DNA from: Kribbella steppae
GTDB lineage: Bacteria > Actinomycetota > Actinomycetes > Propionibacteriales > Kribbellaceae
Assembly (NCBI RefSeq): GCF_004342025.1
Contig: NZ_SLWN01000009.1
Coordinates: 310,001 to 374,000 of the forward strand
Length of the DNA stretch: 64,000 nt
Direction of reading: 5' to 3'
Every line of letters begins with the position of its first letter. The stretch's first letter is position 1. The notes beneath the pieces were generated by a model. That model was not told the DNA's origin and ran no database searches. It was given only the letters and a program-made list of their open reading frames with translations. Positions 34,004 through 41,636 of the stretch are shown piece after piece. The position numbers were made by a program, and so were the translations under genes.

Positions 34004-34528
34004 TCAGTTCTCCTCCACCGTGCCGCCAGCAGCTTCTGGGGCAGCTTCGTCGTTGCCGGCAGCCCGGTTGAACTCGATCTGGACCTTGGCCTTGGCCACG
34101 TCGGCGTACGGAATGGTCCGCAGCTTGCCGTCGACGTCCAGTTCGGCCGCCTCCTCGGAGGCGGACTTGATCCGGCCGGTCACCTTCTCGCCGGCGGTCA
34201 GCGTGACCGCGACCAGCCGGGTGACGTTGCGGCGCCAGTGCCGGGGCAGGGTGAGCGGCCGATCGACGCCGGGGCTGGAGACCTCCAGCGTGTAGGCGCC
34301 GTCGCCCATGATGTCGTCGGCATCGAGTGCCTTGGAGATCGCCCGGGTGACGTCGGCGACGTCGTCCAGGTTGATCCCGCCGTCGCGATCGACGAGCACG
34401 CGCAGCAACCGTCGGCGGCCCGCCGGCGCGATGTCGACGGCCTCCAGGTCGCAGCCGAACTGCTTGACGATCGGCCGCAGGAAGTTCTCGAGGCTCGAGG
34501 TGTCCGTGTGGTCAGTCCTTCGGCTCAC
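34004..34528 (-). CDS. rimP: Ribosome maturation factor RimP
   Basis: Protein of 174 residues needed for 30S maturation. The N-terminal alpha/beta domain has LRVLVDRDGGINLDDVADVT and the family motif LEVSSPGVDRPL; the C-terminal SH3-like barrel follows. The Ala/Glu-rich tail is an ordinary actinobacterial extension. It is the first gene of the rimP-nusA-ylxR-infB block and is divergent from the lipoprotein gene at 34715. Confidence 0.95.
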   Translation of the reverse strand: MSRRTDHTDTSSLENFLRPIVKQFGCDLEAVDIAPAGRRRLLRVLVDRDGGINLDDVADVTRAISKALDADDIMGDGAYTLEVSSPGVDRPLTLPRHWRRNVTRLVAVTLTAGEKVTGRIKSASEEAAELDVDGKLRTIPYADVAKAKVQIEFNRAAGNDEAAPEAAGGTVEEN

Positions 34529-34714
34529 AGGTAGACCTGCCTCTCTCTCCAGTTGTGCACCCGTTCCACCACCCGGCGATCCGACCGAGGGCAGTAGCCC
34601 ACCATATCCGGCCCGCGACGGTGTTCACGTCACCGCCTCGTCCCAGGCCGGTCACCGGCTCGTCACCGGACCGGCCACCCGCTCGTCACCTCCTTCGCCG
34701 GGTATCGTTCCGCC

Positions 34715-35269
34715 GTGCCGAACGAACCCCTCCGCCTGTCGCGCCGTGCCGCGCTGACGACCGCTGCCCTCGCGTCGGGCGCCGTCGTGCTGACCGGCTG
34801 CGACGACAACTCGAGCGGTTCCGGTACGCCGGGAGCCGCGAAGAACTCGAAGTCGGGCCAGCCCGCCGAGGAGACGCCCAGCACCGACCCGGTGATCGTC
34901 GCGGCACTCAGTACGGCGGCCGCCCAGGTAACTCAATTGTCGCTCCGGTACACCAGCGTCAGTCAGAAGTTCCCCGCTCTGCGCACCCAGCTCGCGGCCG
35001 GGGCGAAGTACCACGCCAGCCACCTGGCCCGGCTGAAGGAAACCGCCGGCGTGCAACCGCCCGCGCCCGGCAAGCTCCCAGCGCTCCCGAGTACGTCGTC
35101 AGCCGCGCTGACCGACCTGGCGAAGCGCGAGAAGGCCGCAGCCATCGCCCATGCCGCCGCAGCAGCCAAGGTCTCCGGGCAAGCCGCTCGCCTGCTCGCG
35201 ATGATCGCCGCGGCCGAGACTCAGCTGGCCACCACGCTGACCCCCAAGAAGAAGGCGGAGTCCGAGTGA
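34715..35269 (+). CDS. Lipoprotein of unknown function, Tat-type signal
   Basis: Exported 184-residue protein. The N terminus has a twin-arginine motif (LSRRAALTTAAL) and a lipobox with Cys29 (VVLTGC), so it is probably a Tat-exported lipoprotein. The mature part is Ala-rich and helical with His at two positions (KYHASHLARL), as in proteins paired with DUF4439 neighbours. The GTG start at 34715 overlaps no gene. It is coupled to the DUF4439 gene by a GTGA overlap. This pair lies beside rimP-nusA in many actinobacteria; its role is not established. Confidence 0.75.
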   Translation: MPNEPLRLSRRAALTTAALASGAVVLTGCDDNSSGSGTPGAAKNSKSGQPAEETPSTDPVIVAALSTAAAQVTQLSLRYTSVSQKFPALRTQLAAGAKYHASHLARLKETAGVQPPAPGKLPALPSTSSAALTDLAKREKAAAIAHAAAAAKVSGQAARLLAMIAAAETQLATTLTPKKKAESE

Positions 35270-35676
35270 CCGAGGTTGAGGCGCTCCAGGCGGCGCTCGC
35301 CGGTGAGCACGCAGCCATGTACGGCGTGGGCGTTGCCGGCGGCAAGCTCAGCGGCGCCCGCTTCCGCGCGGCGACGGACATGTACGAGCTGCACCGCAGC
35401 AACCGCGACCGGCTGACCCGCTTGGTCGTCGCGGCCGGCGAGACCCCGGTTGCCGCGGAAGCGGCGTACGACCTGCCGCAGGTAGTGACGAACGCGGCGA
35501 CCGCTTCGGCGCTGGTCCTGCTGATCGAGCGACGACTGGCAGCCGTGTACGGCGATCTGGTCGAGGCGGCCGAGCAGCCGGCGGTCCGTGCGCTCGCGAT
35601 CCAGAGTCTGCTGGCGAGTGCGAGCGCCCAGCTCGCCTGGGGTGGGGCTCCGGTCGCGTTCCCCGGTGACGTCTGA
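35266..35676 (+). CDS. DUF4439 ferritin-like protein
   Basis: Helical 136-residue protein matching the DUF4439 pattern (ALQAALAGEHAAMYGVGVAG at the N terminus, ELHRSNRDRLTRLV in the second helix). The fold is ferritin-like, with Glu/His positions on helices 1 and 2 that might bind a metal. The GTG at 35266 overlaps the lipoprotein stop. No signal peptide is seen, so it is likely cytosolic. Function unknown. Confidence 0.82.
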   Translation: MTEVEALQAALAGEHAAMYGVGVAGGKLSGARFRAATDMYELHRSNRDRLTRLVVAAGETPVAAEAAYDLPQVVTNAATASALVLLIERRLAAVYGDLVEAAEQPAVRALAIQSLLASASAQLAWGGAPVAFPGDV

Positions 35677-35773
35677 GCGTAATCGCTCGATCACCTAGCG
35701 ATGTGGAGAGTCGTCTCTAACGAATAACCTCCTGTCCAGTTGTGGATCGGCCGGAAATTCGTGGCGTATTCCC

Positions 35774-35802
35774 TTTACTCGTAGCGCTACTTTCCCTATA
35801 TT
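35774..35802 (+). promoter_or_regulatory. Predicted sigma-70 promoter with palindrome in the spacer
   Basis: TTTACT (35774-35779, four of six matches to the -35 consensus) and TATATT (35797-35802, five of six to the -10) are separated by exactly 17 bases. The spacer contains the perfect 10-bp palindrome GTAGCGCTAC (35781-35790), a possible operator. Transcription would start near 35809, giving a leader of about 170 bases before the cupin gene. Confidence 0.55.
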
Positions 35803-35840
35803 TTCGCCACGGAGACTGGGGGGTCGCCGGCCGCACTTCA

Positions 35841-35894
35841 ATGAGCTCAGCACGACCGCGTTGGTGGCGATGGTCGTGCTCGATCCAAGGCTGA
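35841..35894 (+). CDS. Putative Trp-rich leader peptide
   Basis: A short ORF downstream of the predicted promoter encodes MSSARPRWWRWSCSIQG and stops at TGA. It has three Trp codons within four codons (35862-35867 and 35871-35873), rare in chance ORFs. The Trp codons fall in the loop and arm of a hairpin (35849-35857 with 35872-35880), a layout known from attenuation leaders. The ribosome-binding site is weak and no terminator stem was clearly seen downstream, so a regulatory role is only a proposal. Confidence 0.3.
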   Translation: MSSARPRWWRWSCSIQG

Positions 35895-35980
35895 CTTAAG
35901 CGTCTGTGTTCCGTACCTTCATTCCGCTCTTATTCACTTCTTGAGCCGCGCCTTGCGTCGGCTACGGAGGGTGGCGAAGC

Positions 35981-36334
35981 ATGCGCACATTCGATCTGAG
36001 CACCGGCGACGACCAGTACGTGAAAGACATCCGAGTGGTCCGCTGGGAGCAGTACGCACTGGAGCGGGATCTGCCGTTCCAAGCGATGTGGTACAGCGTT
36101 CCGCCAGGCTCGGAGAGCCCGGTCGACCAGCACCCCGAGCTGGAGTTGTCGGTGGTCGTCGCGGGCACCGCGCACGTCCTGGTCGGCAACGAGGAGCATG
36201 AGGTTCAGCAGGGCGCCGCGTTCCTGCTCAGCAGCACCGAGGCACACGTCGTACAGAACCGCTCGGCCGAGGTACCGCTGACCATCTTCAGCGCGTACTG
36301 GATGCCGCTGGCCGAGGCGGCCGGCCATGACTGA
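35981..36334 (+). CDS. Cupin protein of hydrazine-forming machinery
   Basis: Single-domain cupin of 117 residues. Cupin motif 1 contains HPELELSVVVAG with probable metal ligands His51 and Glu55, and motif 2 follows at QQGAAFLLSSTEAHVV. The ATG has GGAGGG nine bases upstream. It overlaps the MetRS-like gene by eight bases (ATGACTGA). In s56-p1 biosynthesis a cupin fused to a MetRS-like domain (Spb40) joins N6-hydroxylysine and glycine to form an N-N bond, and the cupin part is thought to catalyse the rearrangement. Here that enzyme is split into two coupled genes. Assignment rests on domain type and neighbours. Confidence 0.8.
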   Translation: MRTFDLSTGDDQYVKDIRVVRWEQYALERDLPFQAMWYSVPPGSESPVDQHPELELSVVVAGTAHVLVGNEEHEVQQGAAFLLSSTEAHVVQNRSAEVPLTIFSAYWMPLAEAAGHD

Positions 36335-37676
36335 TCCGGTCACCGTCTTCACGTTCCCGCAGCCGACCATCAACGGCCCACTACACGTCGGTCATCTCTC
36401 CGGTCCTTACCTGGCCGCCGACATCGCCGCCCGGGCTGCACGCGCCCGCGGCGAGCGCGTCGTGGTCACCACCGGCCTGGACGTGCACCAGAACTACGTC
36501 CTGACCCGGGCCGAGCGCGAAGGCCTCGAGGTCGGCGCGATGACGGCCGACTTCCGCGATGACATCAAGGACACGTACGGCCTGGCCCGGATTGGCTTCG
36601 ACTACTTCACCGACCCGCTCGGTGAGGAGCACACGCCGATCATCCGACAGTTGATGAACCACCTCGTGAGCACCGGCGCCGCACCACTGCGCGAGGTCAC
36701 CTTGCATGCTTGCGCAGACTGCGGCCGGACCCTGCACGAGTCCTACCTCAGCGGGCTCTGTGGCGAGTGCAAGGCATCCGCGGCCGGCGGCGCCTGCGAG
36801 CAATGCGGGAGCTTCACGCAGGTCGACACCATGGTCGATCCGGTCTGCGGCCGCTGCGGCGGCGAACCCCGTCCGTTCACGGCAACAGTGCCGGTACTGC
36901 GGATGGAGAACCACCGCGAAACCCTGATCGCGACGTGGTTGCGAGCCGACCTGCCACCGGCCGTCCGGGACCTGATCGACCGCACCCTGCGGGCCGGCCT
37001 GCCGGAGATCGCCCTCGCCTACCCGACCAACTGGGGTATCGAGGGCGACGGCCCACTCACCGGCCTGCGGATCGGCCCGTACACGGAGATCGCGCTGTCC
37101 GACCTGTACGGCGTCGCGCGTGCAGTCGACCCCGATGCCGACGACGCGACCGGGTACCTGGCCGCACTCGACCGAGTAGACCACTTGTGGCATTTCCTCG
37201 GTCTCGACAACGCGTTCTGGTACGCGCTCTACTGGCCTGCCGTCTGGGCCGCAGCCGGCGTCGCCCGGCTCCCGTTGGCCGGGCTCGTGGTCAACGAGTT
37301 CTACACATTCGACGGCGAGAAATTCTCCACCAGCCGGAATCATGGAATCACCGCGACGGAATTACTGCGCACCTCAGATCCGTCAATCGTTCGTTTGTTT
37401 CTGGCCTGGGATCGGCCCGATCGCTACCGCAGTGATTTCACCTTCAATTCTTTCCGTGCGTTCGCGGACCGGGTCGAACCATTGCTGGCCGGGGTGCACA
37501 GGGTTTCCGAACCACTCGATCCGGCGCTGGCCGCGATCGAGCGCGCCCGCGGTGAGAGCGCACTCCGGCCGAGCGGGTTCGACCTGCCACTGGCGGTCCG
37601 CAGCCTGCTCACCCTGCTGGCCGGTGGCGTCCACGACACCGGATCGCTCCGGGCCGCTCTGACCGGGAGCGAGTAG
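36327..37676 (+). CDS. MetRS-like ligase of hydrazine-forming machinery
   Basis: Class I aminoacyl-tRNA synthetase-like protein of 449 residues. It keeps the ATP-binding HVGH (residues 20-23), a KMSKS-like loop KFSTSRNH near 331 and two zinc knuckles in the insert (CADC...CGEC and CEQC...CGRC). The region after the catalytic core is only about 100 residues, so a full anticodon-binding domain is missing, and it is not the housekeeping metG. Relatives in hydrazine pathways activate an amino acid, glycine in s56-p1, and join it to N6-hydroxylysine. It is coupled to the cupin upstream and lies four bases before the oxidase/hydroxylase gene. Confidence 0.85.
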   Translation: MTDPVTVFTFPQPTINGPLHVGHLSGPYLAADIAARAARARGERVVVTTGLDVHQNYVLTRAEREGLEVGAMTADFRDDIKDTYGLARIGFDYFTDPLGEEHTPIIRQLMNHLVSTGAAPLREVTLHACADCGRTLHESYLSGLCGECKASAAGGACEQCGSFTQVDTMVDPVCGRCGGEPRPFTATVPVLRMENHRETLIATWLRADLPPAVRDLIDRTLRAGLPEIALAYPTNWGIEGDGPLTGLRIGPYTEIALSDLYGVARAVDPDADDATGYLAALDRVDHLWHFLGLDNAFWYALYWPAVWAAAGVARLPLAGLVVNEFYTFDGEKFSTSRNHGITATELLRTSDPSIVRLFLAWDRPDRYRSDFTFNSFRAFADRVEPLLAGVHRVSEPLDPALAAIERARGESALRPSGFDLPLAVRSLLTLLAGGVHDTGSLRAALTGSE

Positions 37677-37679
37677 ACC

Positions 37680-40034
37680 ATGCGAGTCTGCGTGATCGGG
37701 GCCGGTATCGCCGGCACGCTGCTTGCCTGGCGCCTGAGTGAGAGCGTCGAGGTCGACCTGGTGACCGGTCCGCCCGGGACGGATGCGACCGCGGCATCGG
37801 GCGGCGGCGTACGAGGGTTCGAGACCCACCCGGTCCAACGCCGCCTGGCGATCGAGAGCCTCACCGAGTTGTTCCAAAGCCTCCAGGAAGAGGCCGGTTA
37901 CACCGAAACCGGGTGCACCTACCTCTTGCCGTCGTACGCCGGACTCGAAAGGGCGGTCGCAGAGGTCGAGCACGCGCACCCGGGCTCGACCGAGATCCTC
38001 GATCGCGACGAGCTCCGCCGCCGGGGCTGGCACGGACTACCCGAGGGCACGGTCGGCGTCTGCGAGAAACGCGCCGGCTTCATCAGGCCGGATCAGCTCC
38101 GTACGGCGGTGATCCGGCAACTCGCTGCCGGTCCCAGGAGCCGAGTACTCGATGGGCCGGTACTGCGGCTCGTCCCACACCCGGACGGCTCCGTGAGCTG
38201 TCGTCTCCCCGGCCTGAGCCAGCGGTACGACGTCGTCGTGGTGGCTGCAGGCCCATGGACGCCCGGCCTACTCACGGGCAGCGCGTTGCCGGCCGAGCCG
38301 TACCGGACCAAGGCGATCCAGGTCGCCACCTACACGGTGGACGGAGCTTTGCCGACCATGTTCGTGGACGAGACCAACGACCTGTTCGGGCGGCCCACAG
38401 CCGACGGCAGGTTGCTGCTCGGCGTGGACACGCACCGCTGGGCCGTCCCACCAGGCAGCAGCAGCCCGATCCCGGACCTGGCCGCGCAGGCCGTCCGGAT
38501 CGCCGGCGAGCGGCTGCCACACCTCAAGCTGTCGGCGCCCGACCACCTGGTCAGCAACGCCGACTGTTATGCCGATCCGCCGGTACTGACCCTGTGGTCG
38601 GTGCTCGGCAGCACACATCGGCTCTTCACCTTCACCGGTGGGTCCGGCGGCAGCGTGAAAACCGCGCTGGCCGCTAGCCGGGCGGCTGCGAGCGACCTGC
38701 TCGTCACTGGTGAGACGCGCACCACCACTTCGCGGACGGAGAACCAGCGCATGACCATCACAGAACCAGGCAGCAGGCGAACAACGCCCCGGTACCACAC
38801 CATCGGTATCGGGGCCGGGCCCTCCAACCTGTCGTTGGCAGCCCTGTACAAGAACGTCACCACCGAGAGGCTGGCCCTGTTCGACGCCCGTCCGGGCAGT
38901 GGCTGGCACACTCCCCTGCTCTACCCGGGCGTCCGGATGCAGACCGGCTGGATGAAGGACCTGGTCTCGCTGGTCGACCCCCGGCACGAGTTGACGTTCC
39001 TGAACTACCTGGTCACCTCCGGGCGGCTCTATGCGCTGATCAACTCCCAGTTCGACTCGCTCCCCCGGATCGAGTACGAGCGCTACCTGGCCTGGGCCAC
39101 CGAGCGGCTCGGCGTGGTGAACTTCGGCTCTCGGGTGCAGACGATCTCGATCACCGACGACGGGTTCGAGGTCACCGTCGACGGCGTACCGACGGCTGTC
39201 TCGGAGCACCTCGTGCTCGGGCTCGGCACCCGCCCGGTCCGGCCGGAGTACCTCCGCGGCCTGCCGGCCGAGCGAGCCTTCATCGCCGACGATCTCGCCG
39301 ACCGGATTCCCGCATTGGACAAGGCCGCGCCGACAGCTGTCGTCGGCAGCGGTCAGACCGGCCTCGAGTGTGTCCTGCGGCTGCTCGGATCCGGCTTCAC
39401 CGACATCCGATGGCTGGGCCGGAACCAGTGGTTCCGCAGTATCGACGACTCGCCCATGGCCAACGAGCTCTACCGGCCGTCACACATCGAGTTCCTGCAG
39501 GGCCTGAACCGCGGCAAGCGCCGGGAGATGATCGACGACTCCCGCTACAGCGGCGACGCCATCACGCCGGGCGGACTGCGGGCGCTGTACCAGTCGAACT
39601 ACGACGGCTTCCTGTCGCTCGGCCGCTTCCCGGTCACGCTGCTGCCGGGCCGCGACGTACGAGCGTCCGCACCGATGCCTGACGGCGGCATCCGGTTGTG
39701 CTGTACGACGCCCACCACGCCGGAGGAGCACGACGTACGCCAGGTCGTGGTCGCCGGCGGACGGGAGCACGTGGAGGCACCGTTCGACGACGACTTGCGG
39801 GAGCGGATCGAGTTCGACGACGACGGGCAGTTGCTGGTCGAACCGGACTACTCGGTGCGCTGGAAGGGCATGAACGGGCACAAGATCTACACGTTCAACG
39901 CCAACCGCTACAGCCACGGTCTGACCAACGCCGGGCTGACCCAGCTGCCGGTCCGGGCCGCGATCGTGCTGAACTCCATGTTCGACCGGGAGATCTACCC
40001 GATCACCGACGAGCTCTGCGCGGTGCAGTGGTGA
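37680..40034 (+). CDS. Fused FAD amine oxidase and lysine/ornithine N-monooxygenase
   Basis: Two flavoenzymes in one 784-residue chain. Residues 1-350 are a DAO-type oxidase with the FAD motif GAGIAG at 7-12 and a C-terminal FTGGSGGSVKTALAASRAA. After a Thr/Arg-rich linker, residues 370-784 form a class B N-monooxygenase with FAD motif GIGAGPSN (376-383), NADPH motif GSGQTG near 557 and a C terminus YSHGLTNAGLTQLP. In s56-p1 the separate enzymes Spb38 (Lys N6-hydroxylase) and Spb39 (oxidase that releases hydrazinoacetate) do these two steps. An internal ATG at residue 358 follows GGAG, so free monooxygenase may also be made. The next gene overlaps by GTGA. Confidence 0.88.
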   Translation: MRVCVIGAGIAGTLLAWRLSESVEVDLVTGPPGTDATAASGGGVRGFETHPVQRRLAIESLTELFQSLQEEAGYTETGCTYLLPSYAGLERAVAEVEHAHPGSTEILDRDELRRRGWHGLPEGTVGVCEKRAGFIRPDQLRTAVIRQLAAGPRSRVLDGPVLRLVPHPDGSVSCRLPGLSQRYDVVVVAAGPWTPGLLTGSALPAEPYRTKAIQVATYTVDGALPTMFVDETNDLFGRPTADGRLLLGVDTHRWAVPPGSSSPIPDLAAQAVRIAGERLPHLKLSAPDHLVSNADCYADPPVLTLWSVLGSTHRLFTFTGGSGGSVKTALAASRAAASDLLVTGETRTTTSRTENQRMTITEPGSRRTTPRYHTIGIGAGPSNLSLAALYKNVTTERLALFDARPGSGWHTPLLYPGVRMQTGWMKDLVSLVDPRHELTFLNYLVTSGRLYALINSQFDSLPRIEYERYLAWATERLGVVNFGSRVQTISITDDGFEVTVDGVPTAVSEHLVLGLGTRPVRPEYLRGLPAERAFIADDLADRIPALDKAAPTAVVGSGQTGLECVLRLLGSGFTDIRWLGRNQWFRSIDDSPMANELYRPSHIEFLQGLNRGKRREMIDDSRYSGDAITPGGLRALYQSNYDGFLSLGRFPVTLLPGRDVRASAPMPDGGIRLCCTTPTTPEEHDVRQVVVAGGREHVEAPFDDDLRERIEFDDDGQLLVEPDYSVRWKGMNGHKIYTFNANRYSHGLTNAGLTQLPVRAAIVLNSMFDREIYPITDELCAVQW

Positions 40035-40405
40035 CCGCGGCAGCCCAGGAGCCGCTGGCTCCGGACGTCGACGGTGCGTGGTTCCGGCTCGAGGTCGAGG
40101 ACCCGGCGGCCGGTGCGCCGTACGGGCAGTATCACCGCGAGGACGACCTGATCTGGGCAGAGTTCTACGCCGGCGGCGCGTTGCGCAGTGGCCGGCTGGT
40201 CGGGCATCTGCGGCCGGACGGTTCGTTCGACGCGGCGTACTGCCTGATCGGCGCGACCGGCGAGCTGATCAGCGGCGAGTGCCACAGCGTCCCCGAGTTC
40301 GATGCTCAGGGCAACATCCGGATCACCGACCACTTCCGTCGCAGCGACGGCACCACCGGGACCAGCCACATCCGGCAGATCCCCGCACCGGTCAGGGAGG
40401 CATGA
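40031..40405 (+). CDS. Small beta-rich protein, family often labelled N-acetylglutamate synthase-like
   Basis: Protein of 124 residues that overlaps the upstream stop by GTGA. It matches the pattern of a small beta-barrel-like family: YHREDDLIWAEFYAGGALRS, then GRLVGHL, GATGELISGECHSVPEFDA and GNIRITDHFRR. Databases often name such proteins n-acetylglutamate synthase, but they lack a GNAT fold and the name is not informative. Its tight coupling inside the operon suggests a pathway role, perhaps binding or processing an intermediate. No catalytic motif can be named. Confidence 0.65.
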   Translation: MTAAAQEPLAPDVDGAWFRLEVEDPAAGAPYGQYHREDDLIWAEFYAGGALRSGRLVGHLRPDGSFDAAYCLIGATGELISGECHSVPEFDAQGNIRITDHFRRSDGTTGTSHIRQIPAPVREA

Positions 40406-40406
40406 G

Positions 40407-41636
40407 ATGACCGACAGATCTCACCTGCTGGTGGTCGCCACCGGCATGCGGCTGTTCCGCGAGTACATCCTGCGGTCGATCGCACCGCAGTACCGGATCC
40501 ACATGTTCCTGCACAGCGAACCGACCTGGGAACAGGACTACCTCGAGGACTGGACCGTGCTGGAGAGCACCCTCGACGCCGACGCCCTGGTCGCCGCCGC
40601 GCACGAGCTGCACGACAAGGAGTCGATCGACGGGGTGTTGTGCTGGGACGAGGCCCGGATCCTGCAGACCGCCCACGTTGCCGAGGCGCTGGGCCTGCCC
40701 GGCGGTGACATCGCGATGGTGAACCGATGCCGCGACAAGCACCTCACCCGTACGGCGCTCGCCGAGCACGGGGTCCCACAGCCGAGGTCGGTCCTCGTGA
40801 ACACCGTCGACGAAGCCCTCGCCGTGGACGTGGGCTACCCGCGCATTCTCAAACCACGTGCGCTCGCCGCGAGCCTCGGTGTGGTGAAGGTGAACTCACC
40901 GGAGGAACTGCGGGAGAACTGGGACTTCGCGCACGACACGACCGTGCCCGAAGCACCGCACTACGACGTGAAGGTACTGGTCGAGGAGTTCGCCGACGGC
41001 TACGAGATCAGTATCGACGCGGCCGTGTTCCAGGGTCAGGTGACACCGTTCTGCCTCGCCCGCAAGGAGCTCGGCTACCCGCCGTACGCCGAGGAGGTCG
41101 GCCACTTCGTCGACGCGGCGGACCCGTTGCTCGCCGACGACCAGCTGATGCAGGTGCTGGTCGACGCGCACAAGGCGATCGCGTTCACCGACGGCGTCAC
41201 GCACACCGAGATCATGATGACGGCCGACGGCCCGAAGGTGATCGAGATCAACGCCCGGATCGGCGGCGACCTGATCCCGTACCTCGGTCTGCAGGCGACC
41301 GGAGTCGACCCGGGGCTGGCCGCGGCCGCGGTTGCCTGCGGCCGTGCACCGGAGCTGGTGCCGAACCGCAAGGCGGTCGGCGGTGTCCGGTTCTTCTACG
41401 TGGACGAGAACGACACCGTGCTCGACTCGGTCGAGTTCGACGCGGACATTCTGCCGGAGTCCATCGACCAACTGGTGCCGCTGATGGAGGCCGGGCAGAC
41501 CACCAGCCCGCCGCCGGCCGGGACGCTCTGGGGCCGGATCGCCTATGCGACCGCGGTCGCCGGTTCGATCGCCGAGTGCCGGGCCGGATTGGACGCCGCG
41601 GAGAAGGCGTTGCGGTGGGCGGGACACCCGAAATGA
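40407..41636 (+). CDS. ATP-grasp carboxylate-amine ligase 1
   Basis: ATP-dependent ligase of 409 residues. The N-terminal pre-ATP domain is followed by the ATP-grasp fold with lysine-bearing strand YPRILKPRALAASLGVVKV, the hinge KVLVEEFADGYEIS and the metal site HTEIMMTADGPKVIEINARIGGD, where Glu and Asn bind magnesium. It resembles the L-amino acid ligase/BacD group that makes dipeptides through acyl phosphates. The ATG at 40407 lies two bases after the previous stop with AGGGAGG upstream. It overlaps the MFS gene by ATGA. A likely role is to amidate a hydrazine-bearing acid with an amino acid or the reverse; substrates are not known. Confidence 0.85.
   Translation: MTDRSHLLVVATGMRLFREYILRSIAPQYRIHMFLHSEPTWEQDYLEDWTVLESTLDADALVAAAHELHDKESIDGVLCWDEARILQTAHVAEALGLPGGDIAMVNRCRDKHLTRTALAEHGVPQPRSVLVNTVDEALAVDVGYPRILKPRALAASLGVVKVNSPEELRENWDFAHDTTVPEAPHYDVKVLVEEFADGYEISIDAAVFQGQVTPFCLARKELGYPPYAEEVGHFVDAADPLLADDQLMQVLVDAHKAIAFTDGVTHTEIMMTADGPKVIEINARIGGDLIPYLGLQATGVDPGLAAAAVACGRAPELVPNRKAVGGVRFFYVDENDTVLDSVEFDADILPESIDQLVPLMEAGQTTSPPPAGTLWGRIAYATAVAGSIAECRAGLDAAEKALRWAGHPK

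Larger units (their letters stand above)
35677..35980 (+). other. Control region of the hydrazine-type operon
   Basis: This 304-base gap has an AT-richer core around 35760-35810. It holds a sigma-70-like promoter (35774-35802) with a palindrome in its spacer, a 17-codon Trp-rich ORF (35841-35894), a hairpin pairing 35849-35857 with 35872-35880, a small AGCCG/CGGCT hairpin near 35943-35962, and the cupin Shine-Dalgarno GGAGGG. These are entered separately or described in the findings. Confidence 0.55.

Noticed and set aside
30181..34071. Very long plus-strand open frame of about 1296 codons opposite infB, ylxR and nusA
   Set aside because: It is antisense to three certain genes. Its low-complexity His/Arg/Thr composition is what GC-rich third positions give on the opposite strand.
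36327..37676. Reading the MetRS-like gene as housekeeping methionyl-tRNA synthetase
   Set aside because: The C-terminal anticodon-binding domain is too short, and the gene is coupled to a cupin and a hydroxylase/oxidase gene in a biosynthetic operon.
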